NCBI GenBank assembly: GCA_007922225.1
Contig: ML680086.1
Span: forward strand, 13,492,540-13,556,539
DNA: 64,000 bases
DNA from: Emydura subglobosa
Lineage: Eukaryota; Chordata; Testudines; Chelidae
Reading direction: 5' to 3'
Part shown: one piece after another, positions 39,501 through 45,500 of the stretch
Position numbering within the stretch: position 1 is the stretch's first letter
Layout: every line of letters begins with the position of its first letter
Translations under genes and position numbers: made by a program
The notes under the pieces: model-generated
Databases searched by the model: none
What the model saw: only the letters and a program-made list of their open reading frames with translations
What the model was told of the DNA's origin: nothing

Positions 39501-42500
39501 GGATTGTTCCACTGCCCGAACCGGGGATCTGCTAAAATTCCAGCTGGGAAATTTAAAGGGGAGATCTGAGGTCTTTGAGATGCTCAGAGAGAATTTTAGA
39601 TACTCGTCTGGCATGGTGAAAAGAAATAAGATGTGCTGGATTGTTTGGATCAAAATCTGGTACTATTGCTGATAAGAAGGGGGTGAATTAATACTGAGAC
39701 AGCCGAGGAAAAGGATATCTTAGAGTAGGGCGTCCTAGCTAAAGGTCTCAAGCCCAATACATTGAGTAGACAGGTCGCTGCCACAGCAAGTGTTTTGAAT
39801 TGTAAGAAACCAAAGAAGATTTATAGTCATCACCATATCAAATGATTCCTTAGAGTGGCAGCACTCATTAGCCCTTCTGTATGATGCAGGTTCCCTTCCT
39901 GGAGCTTGACTTTGCTCTTGGAGCCTTAACAAAATAACTGCCTGAACCCCTACAATCTGCCTCTGCCTGCTTTCCATTTCTGTTCATAATAATCGCTATC
40001 GGAACGTTGAGCATCGTCTATGGAACCTCAGCTGCGTATTTTCCATAAGGACAAAGTGATTCTTCACCTGGACCTGTCCTTTCCTCAGCAAATAAACATT
40101 GTTTTCCCGAGGTTTGCAAGAAGTGGCTTTGCTGTCTTTCTGCCCTAGTACTAAGCAACCCTATGAGACTGAATGGCATAAATTCAATGTCAGGAGAGCA
40201 TTCAAAATCTTCCTCAAGTACACGGAGCCAGATCAGAGGTCCACAGCACTTTTCATCCTGTATCTCTGTCAAAGGGAAGAAAGCTTCTAACTTCTCCTCT
40301 ACAAAAAAGGATCAAGGCATGTATTGTCGAAGCCAATAGAGCATCTGGAACAAGTCCACCAGACAACATCAGAGCCCACTCCCTGAGGGGGTCACAACCT
40401 CTTGGGTAGAAAGGGCTCGTTCTTCACATAAAGACATCTGTAAGGCAGCTATGTGGCCATCAGCGTCCCTGTTCACAAAACACTACCAGGTTGATGTCCT
40501 ATCTTTTTCAGATGCAGTTTCGGGAGAAGGGTACTTCCCAACATACATCCCACATCAGTAACCGAGGCTCAGCTCATAGTTTTAATCCTCCTCCCAGCCT
40601 AGGGTTGAGAACTACTTAGCACAGTACAGAGTTTCGGACATGGAGGATGGGCAGGGGGATAAGAGAGGACAAATTCCTTCTTACCTGTGAATTTTCCTTC
40701 TCATACCTTCCATGTCTGACAGTCTGGCCTACCTAGAGAAGGATTCACTTGAAGTTGCCTGTTCTCGCCTCTGGTTTCCCCTGTTAAAAGAGAACATACA
40801 TGTTTGCATAAAGGAATATTTGTCTATTCCCTAAGGCTCTGTTACAGGGTCACATGCTAGGAGACATATTGGCAGATGCAGTTAGTAATGTTCAGTTTTG
40901 GAAGCCATCATTCTGGTGTTCTCCAGAGGGTGATCCTGCCTCTGGACTGGCTGTCAATCTTTGTTCTGCTTCCGACTTTCCAGAGAAGGTGGGGAGCGCC
41001 CTGCAGTACAGACTGTCCGAGAGGGAGGGCATTAGCAAATGCACCATTCAGAAGGGAAATGTTCCTTTCTTATTATTACCACAAATTCTTTTTCTTTTCT
41101 AGATCCTTGGGGCACGACATCTTCCCAAAAATGGGAGGGGGATCGTTTGCCCATTTGTGGAGGTCGAGGTGTCCGGAGCAGAGTATGACAATGCCAAACA
41201 GAAGACGGAGATTGTGGGTGAGTACCCAGGCTGGCTTTCACAAGGTAGCCCCGGGTTGCAAAAAATCTCAGGTGCAGTTGGTGCCTGTGAAAAGGGAGTC
41301 CCTAGACAGAATGTGCTTCACCAGGTTCATAAACTGTTTTCCTTCCCATTGATCCTGGTTTGTGATCTCCCACTTGGGCGTGCATCTTCACTAGGGAAAA
41401 ATAGTATGTTCTTAGCTCGAGTTAGCAAACGAGAGAGAAAACCTTAGTGAAGACTCAGCAGTTGGTAGCTTTAATATGAGGTAGGCTAGGCTGCCCCACA
41501 GACTGTACTTAGACCCGCTAACTTGTGTTAAAACTACACAGTGCAGCTCTTCACGAAGATCTTACCTCTTGCTAGCTAACTTGAGTTAGGAGCACACCTT
41601 TTTTTCCTGTGAAGAGAAGGTTTGGAGTCTTCCCCCCCGCTCTCCCCCCCTTTACTGCGGTTTTCACCCTTGAGCCTGCAGTCATGGGGCCAGAGAGAGG
41701 CTTGGAAAGCCTCAAGCTCATGCTAAAACCAGTTCTGAATGTGTTGGTGGGTGCCATTTGATGTGGTGAGCAGCATTGCACACCCTGCAAATCGATCAAA
41801 GCCTCACTGAGCAAAGCAGGGGCTCTGTTCCGTTTGCATGGTGTGAGCAGCACATTTCCACTGCAAACACTGTAGTTCCTGTAGAGACCAAGACTGTAAA
41901 TGAAAGAAGCTAGCAAAATAAACGCCAGTTTCTCTGTTGTTTCAGTGCCTTGCTTCTGTGTATTTTGACAGCAGTTTGTGGATAGTCATTTTCATGCTTT
42001 TCCCCTCTATAAGCAGCTGGAGTGAAATTCACCACTAGTCACTTTCCCCTCTTGCTGAAAAGATCCAAAGAAACCTCCATCCGGGGAGGGGAAACCCTTA
42101 TCAGTGTTCCCTTTGGAGGGATATCTTTTAATTCTAGTCTTGCTATCTAAAGGAGCACTGTCGGAAAATGGTTATCTTTTTTAAAGGGGTCGACAGTAAA
42201 GAATTCCAGTTGAGGTTGTCTCTTTAAAGAATGTAATTATGCCGGATTGCAGGCACTTGTTCTTCTGAGGGAAGAGTTAGCTGAATTCTTCCTTGCCTCA
42301 AAGCATGCTGGGCTGCTCAGAGACTCTCTTAATTATTTGCCATTTGTTTGAAATGCCTGCTAATGGAGAACTCGGTGGTGAATGGCAAGTTTGCTGGACT
42401 CTGTCACGCTCCAAGGCACAGTGGCAGGTTTTTTAACTTCATGCCATACTATCGAAGGAGGTCTGAGGGAATGTTTGTTTAATGGTTACAGCAGGGGCCT

Positions 42501-45500
42501 GGGTGTCCACTGTCCTGGATTTGCTCCCTATTGTGCCATGAACTTGATGCGTGTAATGGGGCAAGTCATTTGAGCTGTCTGTGCCTCAGTTTCCCTATCT
42601 GAGGCTTATAATGCTTAGCTGGCTGACCAAGGGTAGCTGAGCAGATTGATCACTGAATGCTAGTAAATAGCTTTGAGAACATTCTTGTCTGCTACTAGCT
42701 ACTTTCTTTTGAGTCTTTTCTGCAATCAAAGGTGACTTTGGTAGTTAGTTAAATTTTGATTTTGTGTCCAGAATACACAGGCAGAAGTAAACTGCAAGGC
42801 CAGCAAGAAAGGGAAACGGGGTGTGTGTGGGGTGTGAGAGAGAGAACCTTACTTAGCTATGTCTCTTCGCAATTCCAGAGACATATATGTGGGGTGGAGA
42901 GAGGGTGAGGGAGAAGGATTTTTTTTAAATCTCTTAAATAATTGTCACTGAAGCAACTAACTATGCAGGTGACCTGCAAAGGGAAAAGGATGATTATTTA
43001 TCACTGTTTGCAGTGTTGTTATGGCTGTGTTGGTCCCAAGATATGAGCTAGACAAGGTGATATAACGATAATATCTTTCACTGGGTCAGCTTCTGTTGGT
43101 GAGAGAGACAATCTTTCCACAGAGCTCTTCTTCAGTTCTTCAGACCAGTTCCAGCCAGGGTTCACAGGTCTTCAGATCTGAAGCAGAGCTCTGTGTAGCT
43201 TGGAGACTTGTCTTTTTCACCAACAGAAGTTGGTCCCGTAAAAGATCTTATCTCATCCACCTTCTCTCATTATATATTATGTTATTTCATACTATACTTC
43301 TTATTACCTGTATTGTGCTAGCACCTAGAAGTCTCAGTTGCTGTCTGGATGCTGTTGCGCTAGCTGCTGCACAAAGCCCAGAGCTTATGGACAATGGTTG
43401 TTAGATTTGTATGAGCCAAAAGAAACAAGGTTTCTGGAAGGGAGCAGTTTCCAGCTTACACGCCAGACAGTAATTGAGCCCAACTTCAAGCCTGTTTTTC
43501 TGAGAAATCAAATGGGCTGAGGCTGTGCAGCAATATAGTGAATGTTGGGACTGGTTTTTGATCAATTGGTGTGGTTTTAAATAGCGGACAATGGCCTGAA
43601 CCCCTTCTGGCCCCAGAAGACCTTCAATTTCCAGATCAGTAACCCCGACTTCGCCTTCCTGCGCTTCGTGGTGTATGAGGAAGACATGTTCAGTGACGAG
43701 AACTTCTTGGCGCAGGCCACATTCCCAGTGAAAGGCCTGAAAACAGGTAAAGCTGTGTGTCTGCACACATCTGCGTGTCCTTCCCTCTGTCAATCCGACC
43801 TTGTGGCGGGAAGGCCTATCTACAAGGGATCAGCAGCATGGCAGAAAACCGTGCTCACCACTTGGTGATGGATGTGAGCGCAATCTGCCCCTTTGTTCCT
43901 AAGTCCCCTAGCCACCTTCTGATAATGCCTTAGGCCAGTGATCCTTGCTCCAGGTCCATCACCTCACCCTCTTCCTGGGCTGCATCCAAATCCTCCTACA
44001 TAGGAAACCACTGGTATTCTGTTGCCACCACCAGACTGAGTTTCACTCTCCTAGCAATCCTAACTGTGCATACAGCGTGGATGGCTCAGCCGGTGCCCTG
44101 GTCTCTTTATGGGTGTATGAATTTTCCTTCAAACACTTGGGCGCTTAACCAGTTATTTGGTTTCTGGGTTCAGGAGGGCCCCGGGGGAGGTGCGAGGAGT
44201 GCATCCCTTCAATTTAATTCTGAGCATGTGGTCTTGGTGCAACAAGCACCCATCGTTGCCTTGGATCCTACTCGCAGGGTTTGAAACGGGGAAGAGCTTT
44301 TGGAGAGTACACAGCTTTTTAATTTAGCAGAAAAATGCATAATGGGACCCAATGGCTGGAAGCTGAAGCTAGACACATTCAGCGTAGAAATAAGGTGGAC
44401 ATTTAGCACTGTGGTAATTACCCATTGGAGCAATGTAGCTTCTAGCTTGTAGATTTTCCATCCCTTAGAAAGACATCCCATCTGGATTTAAAGGGATGCT
44501 GTAGCTCAGACAGATGTTGCAGGCTTGATGCAGAAAATGTTGGGTGAAGGCGCCGCAGCTGGCCTGTGCTATGCATGTCACACTAGAAGGTAAAATGGTC
44601 CCTTCTGGCCTTCAAATCAATGAATTTCACCTCCAGTGCCTCCAAAGTCTGTACACCACTCAAGCTTCATTAACACCCTCAACATAAGGATACGGGGGCA
44701 CAGATGTCGTGCTGTCTCCTCTGCACAGGAATGTGTTAAAAATGCCCCTGTCTGCTTTGTGCTGAGTAGAGCAAGCAGGCGTGTGCACGGTCGGGAGTGG
44801 CTGTGTGCAGCATGAGGCACTGCTTGTGCTGTGCATGGCCTCTGTTAGCTGGCCCTCCCCGGGTTTCCTTCAGTAACGGTGGTGCTGTCTTTGTATCAGG
44901 GTACAGAGCTGTGCCGTTGAAGAACAACTACAGCGAGAACCTGGAGTTAGCCTCCCTGCTCGTTAAAGTAGAGATCTTCCCTGGCAAGGTAAGGCTGGTC
45001 CACTTGAATATTGTCCTACTCGGTAACACAGGAGAGCAGACACACTGATAGGCTTAGAAATCCAGGGCTGGCTGGTCCACAGAACTTTGAGTTCCCCGTT
45101 GACTAAGGGCATGTCTACACTGCAATGAGGGTTGTGACTGCAGCACGAGCAGACGTACTGAGCTAGCAGCGAAACCGCGACAGCAGAGATGTGTGGGACC
45201 ATTGTTATGTACTCAAGCACTAGCCTACGCTGACACTTCTTCACCACTATTGTCATTTGGGCTAGCCCGATCAAAGCTAGCTCAGGGATGTCCACACGGG
45301 CTGCACTCACACCTTTGACTGCAGCGTAGCCGGATCCTAAGTGAGACTGTAATTCATTGTCTCCTCGCTGCCTTACTAACCTTATTTCATATCTGCAATT
45401 GTACACCGTGAGCTTCTCATCTCCTCAGCTCTGCCTTCTAAGAATGAGGTCCCTAACCGTGGACGATTGCTAAAAATCCCATTGCTTTCTCTGCCACACT

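Larger units (their letters stand above)
41218..43584 (+). other. PLCG1 intron 28
   Basis: Holds a long-TIR MITE (41385-41615), a MIR copy (42480-42690), a hairpin element (43069-43253) and a reverse repeat tail (43295-43400). The rest, about 41620-42470 and 42700-43060, is unnamed. Confidence 0.65.

Noticed and set aside
39001..39569. ORFs that look like a host gene with RNase H similarity
   Set aside because: They are broken by stops and frame changes and belong to the DIRS relic.
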